Positions 1-7,935 of a stretch of DNA of 64,000 bases are shown one piece after another (position 1 is the stretch's first letter; each line of letters opens with the position of its first letter). Both the position numbers and the translations under genes were made by a program. This stretch comes from Bog-756 sp963769905 (lineage in GTDB: Bacteria; Actinomycetota; Acidimicrobiia; Acidimicrobiales; RAAP-2). Below the pieces are notes generated by a model, which searched no databases, was not told the DNA's origin, and was given only the letters and a program-made list of their open reading frames with translations. Where the stretch lies: contig CAVYNG010000002.1 of assembly GCA_963769905.1 (NCBI GenBank), positions 496,001 through 560,000 of the forward strand. Reading direction: 5' to 3'.

Positions 1-1
1 C

Positions 2-139
2 GAAGAGGTGGCCAGGTTGCTCGACGGGCTCGACGCGCTCGGCCTCGCCGGACGGGCTTCCCGCGAGCCGGCTCGGCGGGCGGAGCCGGGACCTTCGGTC
101 GGCGCGAGGGCGCGGGGCCAGGAGCACCTTGCGTCCTGA
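2..139 (+). CDS. 3' end of a gene, possibly bioF (partial)
   Basis: An open frame enters from the left edge and ends at a TGA that overlaps the TTG start of the next gene (bioD) by 11 bp. The visible 45 residues begin EEVARLLDGLDALGL and then turn into an Ala/Arg/Pro-rich tail. The amphipathic start resembles the last helix of 8-amino-7-oxononanoate synthase (BioF), and a bioF-bioD order is common, so BioF is the best guess. No catalytic residue lies inside the window, so the identity is an inference from position and a short C-terminal match. The overlap with bioD suggests one transcript. Confidence 0.4.
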   Translation, partial: EEVARLLDGLDALGLAGRASREPARRAEPGPSVGARARGQEHLAS

Positions 140-815
140 CCGGGTCGTCGTGGTCTGCGGCACCGGAACCGAGGTGGGCAAGACCTGGGTGTCGTGCGCA
201 TTGCTCGAGGAGCTCCGCCGGCGCGGCCACTCGGTGGCCGCCCGCAAGCCGGCCCAGTCCTTCGACCTCGATGCCGAGGGCGCGCTCCTCGGCGGGCCGA
301 CCGACGCGGAGCGGCTGGCGGCCGCCTCCGGTGAGACCGCCGAGTCGGTCTGTCCGACCTGGCGCTCCTACCACCTGGCGATGGCGCCACCGATGGCCGC
401 CGCCGCGCTCGGGCTGCCGGCGTTCACGCTGGCCGACCTGGTCGGCGAGCTGGGCTGGCCCGACGAGCAGGTCGCGCTCGGGGTCGTCGAGACCGCGGGC
501 GGGGTCCGATCGCCCCAGGCCGCGGACGGCGACGCGGTCGACCTAGTCGCCGCGCTCGATCCCGAGCTGGTCCTGCTCGTCTCGGACGCCGGGATCGGCA
601 CGATCAACGCGGTGCGCCTCTCGCTCGCCGCGCTGGGCGCGGCCGGGAGCGGCCGGCCTCCGCCGGTCGTGGTGCTCGACCGCTTCGACGGCCGCCACGA
701 CCTCCACCGTCGCAACCGCGACTGGCTCAAGGCCGACGGCGATCACGTGCTGGTCGTCCCCGGCGACGAAGGCGCGCTCGCCGAGGTCGCCCTTCCGAGC
801 CGTCCCGGGGGCTGA
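129..815 (+). CDS. bioD: ATP-dependent dethiobiotin synthetase BioD
   Basis: BioD closes the ureido ring of dethiobiotin from 7,8-diaminopelargonate, CO2 and ATP, the step before biotin synthase, in the cytoplasm. The 228-residue product begins with a P-loop, GTGTEVGKTW at about residues 10-19, followed by the family's Lys-Pro motif (KPAQSFD). It has a VETAGGVRSP segment where BioD proteins carry their substrate-loop Gly-Gly, and a late VVLDRF strand. Length is normal for the family. The start is TTG at 129, chosen because the conserved first strand begins a few residues later and the upstream gene overlaps it. bioB lies 4.6 kb away on the other strand, so the pathway genes are close but not in one operon here. 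Confidence 0.9.
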   Translation: MRPDRVVVVCGTGTEVGKTWVSCALLEELRRRGHSVAARKPAQSFDLDAEGALLGGPTDAERLAAASGETAESVCPTWRSYHLAMAPPMAAAALGLPAFTLADLVGELGWPDEQVALGVVETAGGVRSPQAADGDAVDLVAALDPELVLLVSDAGIGTINAVRLSLAALGAAGSGRPPPVVVLDRFDGRHDLHRRNRDWLKADGDHVLVVPGDEGALAEVALPSRPGG

Positions 816-831
816 CCGCTCGCGCGTGACG

Positions 832-1710
832 TCAGCCGAGCCCGGCGGCGTCGACCACCGCGCGGCTGAAGGGGCGGGCACGCGCCCGCAGCTCGGCGCA
901 ACCCTCGTCACCGAGCGCTTCGTAGGGCCAGACCGCGAGCCGGTCGGTCGTGTCTTCGATCTCGCGTCGGATCTCGGTTCCGAGCGGAGTGAGGACGGGC
1001 AAGGTTTTCGGATCGGGGTCGGAGTCCGAGCCGGCGAGCCAGCCGCGTCGGCGCAAGTCCTCGGCGCCCTCCGCCCAGTCCACGAGCGACCATCCTCGGG
1101 TGCTGCGGAGGAGCGACGACGGGAGCTCGCCGGACGCCTCGTGGAGCACCAGCGCCTCCACCGGCCCGATGTCGTGCAGCACGAGCGCCGCGATGTGGCC
1201 GTCTCCCCGGAATTCTCGCAGCAGGGTCTGTGCGTGCCAGAGCACCAGGTGGGGTTGGTCGGGCCAGGCGAGGCCGGCATGCCCCGCGAACAGAGGTCGG
1301 CCCTCGCACCGTTCGCACGCGCGTTCGGCCGCAAGGCGCGCCAGCTCGGCGGCACGCGCCAGCTCGCCCGAGGCGATCCCGTCGCCGAGCATCCTTCGGA
1401 GCGCGGCGTCCGCCGCACCGACCCGCGCCGCGAGCACCGCGCCCGGTGGCGCGGTCTCCCAGGCGCCGGGGATCGCGGCGCGGACCAGTGCGGGAGCGAA
1501 GTTGAAGAAGGTGGCGACGACCGTCTCGGCAGAGACGGCGCCCATCGCCGCGGAGCGCGAGGCGAAGTACCCGGCCTCTCGGGGAAGACCGAGAGCCGCG
1601 TAGGAGGCAGCCGACTCGGGTGCGAAGTAGATCATCCCGTGGAGGGGCTCGAGGGTCCGCCAGGTCCGACGCGCGCTGAGCGCGGAGGTCGTGTACGCGC
1701 CGCTCTGCAC
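832..1710 (-). CDS. SCO6745-family protein
   Basis: This is a 292-residue protein of the actinobacterial SCO6745 family, whose function is not established. Family features are the opening RRTWRTLEPLHGMIYFAPES, the YFASRSAAMG segment, the ATFFNFAPALV motif, and a C-terminal winged-helix-like half ending in WPYEALGDEGCAELRA. I chose GTG at 1710 because the conserved N-terminus begins about 14 codons later and the sequence further upstream is low-complexity Arg/Pro. It converges on bioD with only 16 bp between the stop codons. A regulatory or ligand-binding role is sometimes guessed from the winged-helix half, but nothing here tests that. Confidence 0.75.
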   Translation of the reverse strand: MQSGAYTTSALSARRTWRTLEPLHGMIYFAPESAASYAALGLPREAGYFASRSAAMGAVSAETVVATFFNFAPALVRAAIPGAWETAPPGAVLAARVGAADAALRRMLGDGIASGELARAAELARLAAERACERCEGRPLFAGHAGLAWPDQPHLVLWHAQTLLREFRGDGHIAALVLHDIGPVEALVLHEASGELPSSLLRSTRGWSLVDWAEGAEDLRRRGWLAGSDSDPDPKTLPVLTPLGTEIRREIEDTTDRLAVWPYEALGDEGCAELRARARPFSRAVVDAAGLG

Positions 1711-1842
1711 GACTTCACACGCTAACCCGGACGGCCACCGGAGGTGCCTGTCGTGCCCCGTCCGGGTGGGCCGGTCCGGCCCCGGGAAGTGCCGGGGTCC
1801 GAGGGCCGCGCCGTATAGTTCACCAGGAGGCGCAGAACAGCC

Positions 1843-2094
1843 ATGTGGGATCGGGGCCGAGACCGGAAGCGGGAGTCGACGATGCTCAACGGTGTGCCCG
1901 GCATGATCGGCGAAACGGCCGTGGTGAAGAAGCCGGTCTCCGACAGCCACCGGCCGGGATCCGTTCTCACCCGCGGCGAGGAGTGGTACGCGGTCTCGCT
2001 CTTTCCCGGGCGGACCATCCCGGAGGGGACGACCGTCGTCGTGGCCGACGTGGAGCGCGGCCTTTTGGTCGTCTACCCGACCGAGGACGCCTGA
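1843..2094 (+). CDS. NfeD-like OB-fold protein (short form)
   Basis: This 83-residue protein matches the C-terminal soluble OB-fold domain of NfeD proteins: GETAVVKKPVSDS, then GEEWYAVSLFPG, then IPEGTTVVVADVERG and a final LLVVYPTE strand. NfeD proteins pair with stomatin/SPFH scaffold proteins in membranes, and an SPFH gene starts 54 bp downstream on the same strand. Full NfeD proteins carry transmembrane segments before this domain; none is present here, so it is a domain-only form. The ATG at 1843 has AGGAGG about 12 bases upstream; an internal ATG at 1882 is an alternative start. Confidence 0.7.
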   Translation: MWDRGRDRKRESTMLNGVPGMIGETAVVKKPVSDSHRPGSVLTRGEEWYAVSLFPGRTIPEGTTVVVADVERGLLVVYPTEDA

Positions 2095-2148
2095 ACGCGG
2101 CCGGTCGGCGGCCGGGCGTGCCTACAGTAGGTGCAGGAGGTGGTCGCC

Positions 2149-3156
2149 ATGATCATCGGTTCGACAGCTGCGGACATCGGGGTGGCGGTGGTCGGGTTCG
2201 CCGTCTTCGCATTCATCGTCGTCTTCTTCAAGTCCTGTCTCAAGGTCGTCCAGCAGGGTTGTGTGGGCGTCGTCAAGCGCTTCGGCGAGTTCCGCAACGT
2301 CCGCCAGCCGGGTCTGCACATCCTGATGCCTCTCGCCGACCGGATGGACAAGGTGGACATCCGCGAGTTCCCCCGCACCGGTGACCAGCAGGCGGTCATC
2401 ACCAAGGACAATGTCTCGCTGTGGGTCAGCGCGACCATCTTCTGCCAGGTGACCGACGTCAAGCTGGCCCTCTTCGAGGTGAACGACTTCGGCCTCGCCA
2501 TCGACCAGATGGCCCGCACCGCGTTGCGAGCGGTGTTCGGTGAGCTCACCCTGGACGAGGCGCTCTCCCAGCGCGACACGATCAACACCCGGATGCAGGA
2601 CCACATGGCGGAGGCCACGCTCAAGTGGGGCGTGCGACTCAACCGCATCGAGATCCTCGACATCACCCCGCCGAACAACGTCCTCCAGGCGATGTCCGAG
2701 CAGAAGGAGGCCGAGCAGCACAAGCGAGCGGCCATCCTCAAGTCCGAGGGCGAGCAGCAGTCCGCGGTCAACACCGCCCAGGGCCGCAAGCAGGCGGCCA
2801 TCCTCGAGGCCGAAGGCCACAAGCAATCCGAGATCCTCGCGGCCGAGGCTCAGAAGCAGGCGATCGAGCTGCGCGCGGACGGGGAGAAGCGGGCGACCCA
2901 GCTGCGTGGCGAGGGCGAGGCGGCCGCGCTCGAGGCGATCGACGAGGCGCTGATCAAGCCCAACACCCTCGCGGTGATGCAGCTGCGGGCCCTCCAGGCC
3001 GTCGCCAGCGCGCCCAATTCGAAGATCGTGGTGCCCTACGAGGCGGCCGGCTTGGTCGGCGCGGCTCAGGCACTCGTCGACGCGGTCAAGGTGGCCGGCG
3101 TGTCCGACGACGCCGACGTCACCGGCAACGGGAGAGCGGCGACTTCCACTTCCTGA
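2149..3156 (+). CDS. SPFH/stomatin-like membrane scaffold protein
   Basis: This 335-residue protein has one N-terminal membrane segment (about residues 9-30). An SPFH/Band-7 domain follows, with the stomatin-like RFGEFRNVRQPGLHILMPLADRM stretch split between strands and LNRIEILDITPP near residue 170. A long Ala/Glu/Lys/Gln-rich coiled coil with repeated EGEQQ, EAEGHKQ and LRADGEK units spans about residues 185-265. Such proteins form ring-like membrane scaffolds and usually work with an NfeD partner, encoded just upstream. I chose ATG 2149 because a good AGGAGG lies 8 bases before it; a GTG six codons earlier lacks such a site. Confidence 0.88.
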   Translation: MIIGSTAADIGVAVVGFAVFAFIVVFFKSCLKVVQQGCVGVVKRFGEFRNVRQPGLHILMPLADRMDKVDIREFPRTGDQQAVITKDNVSLWVSATIFCQVTDVKLALFEVNDFGLAIDQMARTALRAVFGELTLDEALSQRDTINTRMQDHMAEATLKWGVRLNRIEILDITPPNNVLQAMSEQKEAEQHKRAAILKSEGEQQSAVNTAQGRKQAAILEAEGHKQSEILAAEAQKQAIELRADGEKRATQLRGEGEAAALEAIDEALIKPNTLAVMQLRALQAVASAPNSKIVVPYEAAGLVGAAQALVDAVKVAGVSDDADVTGNGRAATSTS

Positions 3157-3171
3157 CCGGGCGCCGGTCGG

Positions 3172-4323
3172 TCACCCGCCCGAGACCGCGTTCTCCCCGC
3201 CCGCAGGCGGGGTGGGGTCGTCGCTGCTCGCGTACCAGCCGTCGGGCAACCGCACCGGCCGCGGACCGTTGGTGTGGCCCCGGGCGATGCGAGCCGCCTC
3301 GGGCGGGAAGGGGAGCGACGGGTCGAGGCGGGCGAGCAGGCCGTCGACCTCCTCGAGCGAGCTGGCGAGCCCGAGCGCGCGGCGGATCGCCGGACCGACC
3401 GGAAAGCCGGTGAGGTACCACCCGGCGTGCTTGCGGAACTGACGAATGCCGGTGTCCTCACCGAAGCTCTCGCAGAGCATCCGGGCATGGGTGCGCATGA
3501 TGGCGATGACCTCGCCGAGGGCGGGAGGGTGTCGCGGGGCCCGGCCGGCGAACGCATCGGCGAGATCGCCGAACAGCCAGGGACGGCCGAGGCAGCCCCG
3601 CCCGATGACCACGCCGTCGCAGCCGGTCGCCCGGATCATCGCGACCGCGTCGGCGGCCTCCCAGATGTCACCGTTGCCGAGGACCGGGATGGTGGGGACG
3701 ACGTGCTTCAAGGAGGCGATCGCCTCCCAGTCGGCCCGGCCCGAGTAGAGCTGCTCGGCGGTGCGAGCGTGCAAGGTGACCGCGGCGGCTCCCTCGTCCT
3801 CCGCGATCCGCCCCGATTCGAGGTAGGTGTGGTGGGCGGCATCGGTCCCCATCCGTAGCTTGACGGTGACCGGCACCGTTCCCGCCGCCCGCACCGCGGT
3901 GCGGAGGATCGACCGGAACAGGCGGCGATGCACCGGGAGCGCCGCGCCGCCGCCGAGGCGGGTCACCTTGGTGACCGGGCAGCCGAAGTTGAGATCGAGG
4001 TGGTCGACGCCGACCTCTTCGACCAGCCGGCGGACCGCGTCGCCGGCGACGCGAGGATCGACCGCGTAGAGCTGCACGCTGCGGACCGCCTCGTCCTCGG
4101 CGAAGGACGCCATCGCGAGCGTCTTCTCGTTCCCCTCGACGAGGGCGCGTGCCGCGATCATCTCGCTCACGTAGAGACCCGCGCCGTAGGAGCGGCAGAG
4201 GCGGCGGAACGGCGCGTTGGTCACGCCGGCCATGGGTGCGAGGACCACCGGCGGGTCGATCTCGAGGGGGCCCAGCGCGAGCGCGCGGCCGGCAGCCGTG
4301 CGAGGAGCGGTGGTGGTGCTCAC
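3172..4323 (-). CDS. tRNA-dihydrouridine synthase
   Basis: This FMN enzyme reduces specific uridines to dihydrouridine in tRNA. The 383-residue product shows the family signatures in order: VLAPMAGVTNAPFRRLC near the N-terminus, LDLNFGCPVTKV with the conserved Cys, the phosphate-binding GGGAALP, VTVKLRMG, LHARTAEQLYSG, VLGNGDIW, and DGVVIGRGCLGRPWLF. The C-terminal tRNA-binding domain carries IRQFRKHAGWYLTG. The gene starts at GTG 4323 and overlaps the maf stop by 4 bp (GTGA), so the two are translationally coupled. Which U position it modifies cannot be read from the sequence; the layout resembles actinobacterial DusB-type proteins. Confidence 0.9.
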   Translation of the reverse strand: MSTTTAPRTAAGRALALGPLEIDPPVVLAPMAGVTNAPFRRLCRSYGAGLYVSEMIAARALVEGNEKTLAMASFAEDEAVRSVQLYAVDPRVAGDAVRRLVEEVGVDHLDLNFGCPVTKVTRLGGGAALPVHRRLFRSILRTAVRAAGTVPVTVKLRMGTDAAHHTYLESGRIAEDEGAAAVTLHARTAEQLYSGRADWEAIASLKHVVPTIPVLGNGDIWEAADAVAMIRATGCDGVVIGRGCLGRPWLFGDLADAFAGRAPRHPPALGEVIAIMRTHARMLCESFGEDTGIRQFRKHAGWYLTGFPVGPAIRRALGLASSLEEVDGLLARLDPSLPFPPEAARIARGHTNGPRPVRLPDGWYASSDDPTPPAGGENAVSGG

Positions 4324-4925
4324 CGTGCGGACTCGCGCCAGAGGTCGGTCACCGCGATCCCGAGCTGTGCGAGCAGCCCGCGGAGCAGCGGCAGCGAGAG
4401 GCCGATCACGTTGCTCGGGTCCCCCTCGACCCCGTCCACAAAGGGGGCCGAACGGCCGTCGAGAGTGAAGGCGCCGGCTGCGGCCATCGCCTCTCCGGTC
4501 GACAGGTAGGCCTCGACCTCCTCGTCGGTGGTCTCCGCGAAGCGGACCTCGGTCCTCGCCACCCCCACGACACGGGTACCCGAGGATCCGTCGATCACGC
4601 AGTGCCCGGTGAAGAGCGTGCCCGAGCGCCCGCGCATCGCGTGCAACCAGCCGCGGGCCTCGGCGACGTGCGCGGGCTTCCCGTGGACACGGCCGCCGAA
4701 CTCGAAGAGCGAGTCGCAGGCGACGACGACCGCGTCCCCGACCCGGGGCAACACCGCGTCCGCCTTCCGTACCGCGAGTGCACTGACCAGGGAGGCGGTG
4801 TCCGCGGCCTCGATTCCGTTCTCGCTCGCCCCGCTCACCTCGACGACCGGGTCGAAGCCTGCGTCGCGGAGGAGCCGCAGACGTGCCGTCGAGCCGGAGG
4901 CGAGCACGAGGGTGCGAGCGGCCAT
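4320..4925 (-). CDS. maf: Maf-like nucleoside triphosphate pyrophosphatase
   Basis: Maf proteins hydrolyse non-canonical or excess nucleoside triphosphates to monophosphates and were first linked to septum inhibition. The 201-residue product opens with LVLASGSTARLRLLRDAGF, the nucleotide-binding start motif. It continues with VACDSLFEFGGRVHGKP (the family's D...GKP block), LFTGHCVIDG, and AGAFTLDGRSAPFVDGVEGD near the end. ATG 4925 is chosen because the conserved motif begins five residues later. It overlaps dus by 4 bp downstream. Divergently, a DUF3039 gene begins 33 bp away, so the promoters of the two must lie within or beside the coding starts. Confidence 0.9.
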   Translation of the reverse strand: MAARTLVLASGSTARLRLLRDAGFDPVVEVSGASENGIEAADTASLVSALAVRKADAVLPRVGDAVVVACDSLFEFGGRVHGKPAHVAEARGWLHAMRGRSGTLFTGHCVIDGSSGTRVVGVARTEVRFAETTDEEVEAYLSTGEAMAAAGAFTLDGRSAPFVDGVEGDPSNVIGLSLPLLRGLLAQLGIAVTDLWRESAR

Positions 4926-4957
4926 CCCCGAAGCGTAGAGTGCGCGATCGTGGTGGG

Positions 4958-5239
4958 ATGAGCGACAGCGGCACCTCACTCGCCCCGCAGCGGACCGACC
5001 CGCAGCCCGACGGTGGTCACGAGAGGATGAGCCACATCGTGCTCGAGGGGTTCAAGCCGCCTTCGGGCGACTTCCTTCCTGCCGGACCCTCGGTGGTCGA
5101 GGGGATGGTCAACGGGACCGCAGTGCGGGCCCTCTGCGGGAAGGTCTGGGTGCCGGGCCGTGATCCGCGTCGCTACCCGCTCTGCCCGAGCTGCAAGGAG
5201 ATCGCCGAGTCACTCGGCTGGGCGGTGCCGGCCGGGTAG
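4958..5239 (+). CDS. DUF3039 family protein
   Basis: This is a 93-residue actinobacterial protein of unknown function. The conserved C-terminal half reads VRALCGKVWVPGRDPRRYPLC followed by PSCKEIAESLGW, matching the DUF3039 signature with Cys residues spaced like a small metal site (C...CPSC). The first 35 residues are polar and look unstructured. ATG 4958 follows GGTGGG and is the only good start before the conserved part. The stop codon abuts the stop of the convergent BsaP-like gene (5239/5240). Confidence 0.8.
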   Translation: MSDSGTSLAPQRTDPQPDGGHERMSHIVLEGFKPPSGDFLPAGPSVVEGMVNGTAVRALCGKVWVPGRDPRRYPLCPSCKEIAESLGWAVPAG

Positions 5240-5455
5240 CTACCCGGGCGCCAGCTCCCCGTGCTCGCGGCAGCGTGCGCGGTACCCGGCGGGGCTGACC
5301 ACTACCCGCAGCCGGCGGCCGCAGCGCGGGCAGAAGCGGGGTGGGTCGAGCTCGCGCCGGCATCCCCGGCAGGCGCTCACCGCGAGGCCGCAGCCGGTGC
5401 AGCGGGATTCGTCCGCAACGGGCTCCGCCTCGGCGGGCGTGTCAGAGGACGCCAC
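5240..5455 (-). CDS. bsaP: BsaP-like auxiliary protein of biotin synthase
   Basis: This 71-residue Cys-rich protein has four CxxC-type or single-Cys positions: CTGC, CRGC, CPRC and a late C followed by REHGEL. The C-terminal segment RFCPRCGRRLRVVVSPAGY then RARCREHG resembles the mycobacterial biotin synthase auxiliary protein BsaP, needed there for conversion of dethiobiotin to biotin. The strongest support is position: the gene starts at GTG 5455 inside the last codons of bioB (14 bp overlap) on the same strand. The extra N-terminal CxxC pair makes it look like a double zinc ribbon, so a generic zinc-ribbon protein is the alternative. Confidence 0.72.
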   Translation of the reverse strand: MASSDTPAEAEPVADESRCTGCGLAVSACRGCRRELDPPRFCPRCGRRLRVVVSPAGYRARCREHGELAPG

Positions 5456-6548
5456 TCAGTGCCCCGACCGGCATCCGCAGGTCCGCGAGCATCGCGAGAT
5501 CCTCGTCCGCCGATCGCCCGAGCGTCGTCAGGTAGTTGCCGACGATCAGCGCGTTGATCCCCGCGGTCATGCCCATCGACTGGAGTTCGCGGAGGGTGAC
5601 CTCGCGACCCCCTGCGTAGCGGAGGATGACGGCCGGGAGGCCCAGCCGGAACAGCGCGATCCAGCGGAGGGCCTCCCAGGCGTCGACCGGCGGACGATCG
5701 CCGAGCGGCGTTCCGGGTCGTGGGTTCAAGAAGTTGAGCGGCACCTCGGTCGGGTCGACCTCCTGGAGCTGCACGATGAGCTCGACCCGCTGCGCGTCGG
5801 TCTCGCCCATGCCGATGAGCGCACCACAACAGAGCTCCATCCCGCACGACCGCACCCGCGCGCAGGTTTCCCGCCGCTCGTCCCAGCTGTGGGTGGTGAC
5901 CACCTCTGCGAAGTACGAACGCGCGGTCTCGAGGTTGTGGTTGTAGCGGTGTACGCCGGCGTCGGCCAACCGGCGAGCCTGGTCGTCGGTGAGGATGCCC
6001 GCGCTGACCGCGACGTGCAGACCGGTTCGCTCCTCGACGAGCGGGACCAGCTCGATCAGCCGGACCATCGTGCGCTCGTCGGGACCTCGGACCGCGAGCA
6101 CGAGGCAGAACTCCGACGCACCGGCCGCCCGGGTCTCCTCGGCCGCTCGGAGCACCTCGTCGGTGTCGAGGAAGGGCGTCGCCTTCACCGGCGAGTCGAA
6201 CTGCGACGACTGGGCGCAGAAATGGCAATCCTCCGGGCACCCGCCGGTCTTCGCCGACAGGATGCCCTCCACCTCGACCTGGGGCCCGCACCGGACCAGC
6301 CGGACCTGATGGGCGAGCGCCGCGAGGGAGGTCACCCATCGGTCGGGCAGCGCGGCGAGCCCGGTGAGCTCCTCTTCGGTGAGCAGCCGCCCCTCGTCGA
6401 GCAGTGCGCGCTCGGCCGCCTCCAGTCGGGCTCGGGCGATCCCGGGTTCGACGTCGGGACGCTCGGCGGAGGGCTGCTCGCGGGGGCGGACGGGCGCCGC
6501 GAGGCGGACAGTGGTACGGATGGGGGGAGACGAGCGGTCGCCGGGCAT
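5442..6548 (-). CDS. bioB: biotin synthase BioB
   Basis: BioB is a radical-SAM enzyme that inserts sulfur into dethiobiotin to make biotin. The 368-residue product carries the radical-SAM cluster motif CPEDCHFC (Cys104, Cys108, Cys111), preceded by ILSAKTGG. It also has YNHNLETARSYF, the GALIGMGET segment, VPLNFLNPRPGTPL, and the late MTAGINALIVGNYLTT block, all hallmarks of BioB. ATG 6548 is chosen because upstream codons run into the divergent acyl-CoA dehydrogenase promoter and lack homology. The N-terminal 40 residues are a Pro/Arg-rich extension. The BsaP-like gene overlaps its 3' end. Confidence 0.95.
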   Translation of the reverse strand: MPGDRSSPPIRTTVRLAAPVRPREQPSAERPDVEPGIARARLEAAERALLDEGRLLTEEELTGLAALPDRWVTSLAALAHQVRLVRCGPQVEVEGILSAKTGGCPEDCHFCAQSSQFDSPVKATPFLDTDEVLRAAEETRAAGASEFCLVLAVRGPDERTMVRLIELVPLVEERTGLHVAVSAGILTDDQARRLADAGVHRYNHNLETARSYFAEVVTTHSWDERRETCARVRSCGMELCCGALIGMGETDAQRVELIVQLQEVDPTEVPLNFLNPRPGTPLGDRPPVDAWEALRWIALFRLGLPAVILRYAGGREVTLRELQSMGMTAGINALIVGNYLTTLGRSADEDLAMLADLRMPVGALSGVL

Positions 6549-6605
6549 GCCGCAACGGTAGTGGCCCCGACGGTGCAGACCGCACGGGACGACAAGGGGA
6601 CCGCC

Positions 6606-7904
6606 GTGGCATGGGACTTCTCCACCGAGCCGGAGTTCGAGGCGCAGCTCGACTGGATGCGGGCGTTCGTGCGCGAAGAGATCTTTCCGCTCGAGACCGT
6701 CGCGCTCGACCACGACGCAATGGGTGAGGTGATCCGGCCGCTGCAGGAGGAGGTCAAGCGACGGGGCCTTTGGGCCTCGCACCTCCCTCCCGAGTTGGGC
6801 GGAGGCGGCTTCGGCCAGGTCCGGCTCGGTCTCATGCACGAGATCCTCGGGCAGTCCCCCTATGCCCCGTGGGTCTTCGGGAACAACGCCCCCGACTCGG
6901 GCAACGCCGAGCTGCTCGCGATCGGGATCGAGCGTTCGGGCCGCGAGGAGCAGCGCGAGCGGTGGTTGCAACCCCTCCTCGACGGCCGGCTGCGCAGCGG
7001 CTTCTCGATGACCGAGCCGGGGGCCGGCGCCGATCCCACGATGATCACCACGACCGCACTACGCGACGGTGACGAGTGGGTGATCGACGGGCACAAGTGG
7101 TTCACCTCCAACGGGTCGATCGCCGACTTCCTGATCGTGATGGCGGTGACCAACCCCGACGTACACCCGTATCAGGGGTGCTCGATGATCGTGGTACCCG
7201 CCGACGCGGTCGGTGTCGAGATCCTGCGCGACGTCGCGACCATGGGGGATCCCGTCGAGCATTTCGGGAAGTTCGGCGGTCACGCCGAGATCCTCTACCG
7301 CGGCGTGCGGGTCCCCTACGAGAACCTGGTCGGTCTCGAGGGGGAGGGGTTCGTCCTCGCCCAGCAGCGCCTCGGACCCGGGCGGATCCACCACTGCATG
7401 CGCTGGCTCGGCCAGTCCAAGCGAGCCTTCGACATGTTGTGCGAACGGGCGGTCTCGCGGACGACCCACGGTTCGCTCCTAGCCGAGAAGCAGACCATCC
7501 AGAACTGGGTCGCGGACTCCCTGGCCGAGATGACCGCCGCGCGCCTCATGACCCTCTACGCGGCATGGAAGATGGATCGTGACGGTGCGTCGGCGGCCCG
7601 CACCGAGATCGCGATGATCAAGTACTACGGAGCCGCCGTGCTCTACAACGTGATCGATCGCGCGATCCAGGTGCACGGCGCGCTCGGCTTCTCGACCGAC
7701 CTGCCGCTCGAGTCGATGTACCGCCACGCCAGAGCCGCCCGCATCTACGACGGCCCCGACGAGGTGCACAAGGTCACCGTCGCCCGCCGCACCCTCAAGG
7801 GGTACCAGCCGGTGGCGGTGCCGACCGAGCACGTCCCGACCCGCCGCGCCACGGCGATGGCCCGCTTCGGCGACCTGTTGGAGCTCGAGACCGCCGACCG
7901 CTGA
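6606..7904 (+). CDS. acyl-CoA dehydrogenase family protein
   Basis: This 432-residue flavoprotein should oxidise an acyl-CoA to the enoyl-CoA. It has the family order: N-terminal helices, FSMTEPGAGADP (FAD/substrate binding), WVIDGHKWFTSNG, the ILYRGVRVPYENLVG beta-domain block, and RIYDGPDEVHKVTVAR near the C-terminus. The HCMRWLGQSKRAFDM and YDGPDEVH segments resemble the ACAD10/11-like group rather than classical short-chain enzymes. GTG 6606 follows AAGGGGA by about 6 bases; the frame stays open far upstream but shows no homology there. It is divergent from bioB (57 bp) and converges on ahcY. Confidence 0.88.
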   Translation: MAWDFSTEPEFEAQLDWMRAFVREEIFPLETVALDHDAMGEVIRPLQEEVKRRGLWASHLPPELGGGGFGQVRLGLMHEILGQSPYAPWVFGNNAPDSGNAELLAIGIERSGREEQRERWLQPLLDGRLRSGFSMTEPGAGADPTMITTTALRDGDEWVIDGHKWFTSNGSIADFLIVMAVTNPDVHPYQGCSMIVVPADAVGVEILRDVATMGDPVEHFGKFGGHAEILYRGVRVPYENLVGLEGEGFVLAQQRLGPGRIHHCMRWLGQSKRAFDMLCERAVSRTTHGSLLAEKQTIQNWVADSLAEMTAARLMTLYAAWKMDRDGASAARTEIAMIKYYGAAVLYNVIDRAIQVHGALGFSTDLPLESMYRHARAARIYDGPDEVHKVTVARRTLKGYQPVAVPTEHVPTRRATAMARFGDLLELETADR

Positions 7905-7907
7905 ACC

Positions 7908-7935
7908 GAGGCCGCCGAGCGCGCGCGGTGGCCTC
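7908..7935. terminator. bidirectional GC-rich hairpin between acyl-CoA dehydrogenase gene and ahcY
   Basis: GAGGCCGCC (7908-7916) pairs with GGTGGCCTC (7927-7935) across a 10-base loop, with a single G-T mismatch. It sits between two convergent stop codons and overlaps the ahcY stop. There is no T-run, as is common for high-GC actinobacterial terminators. Confidence 0.5.
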
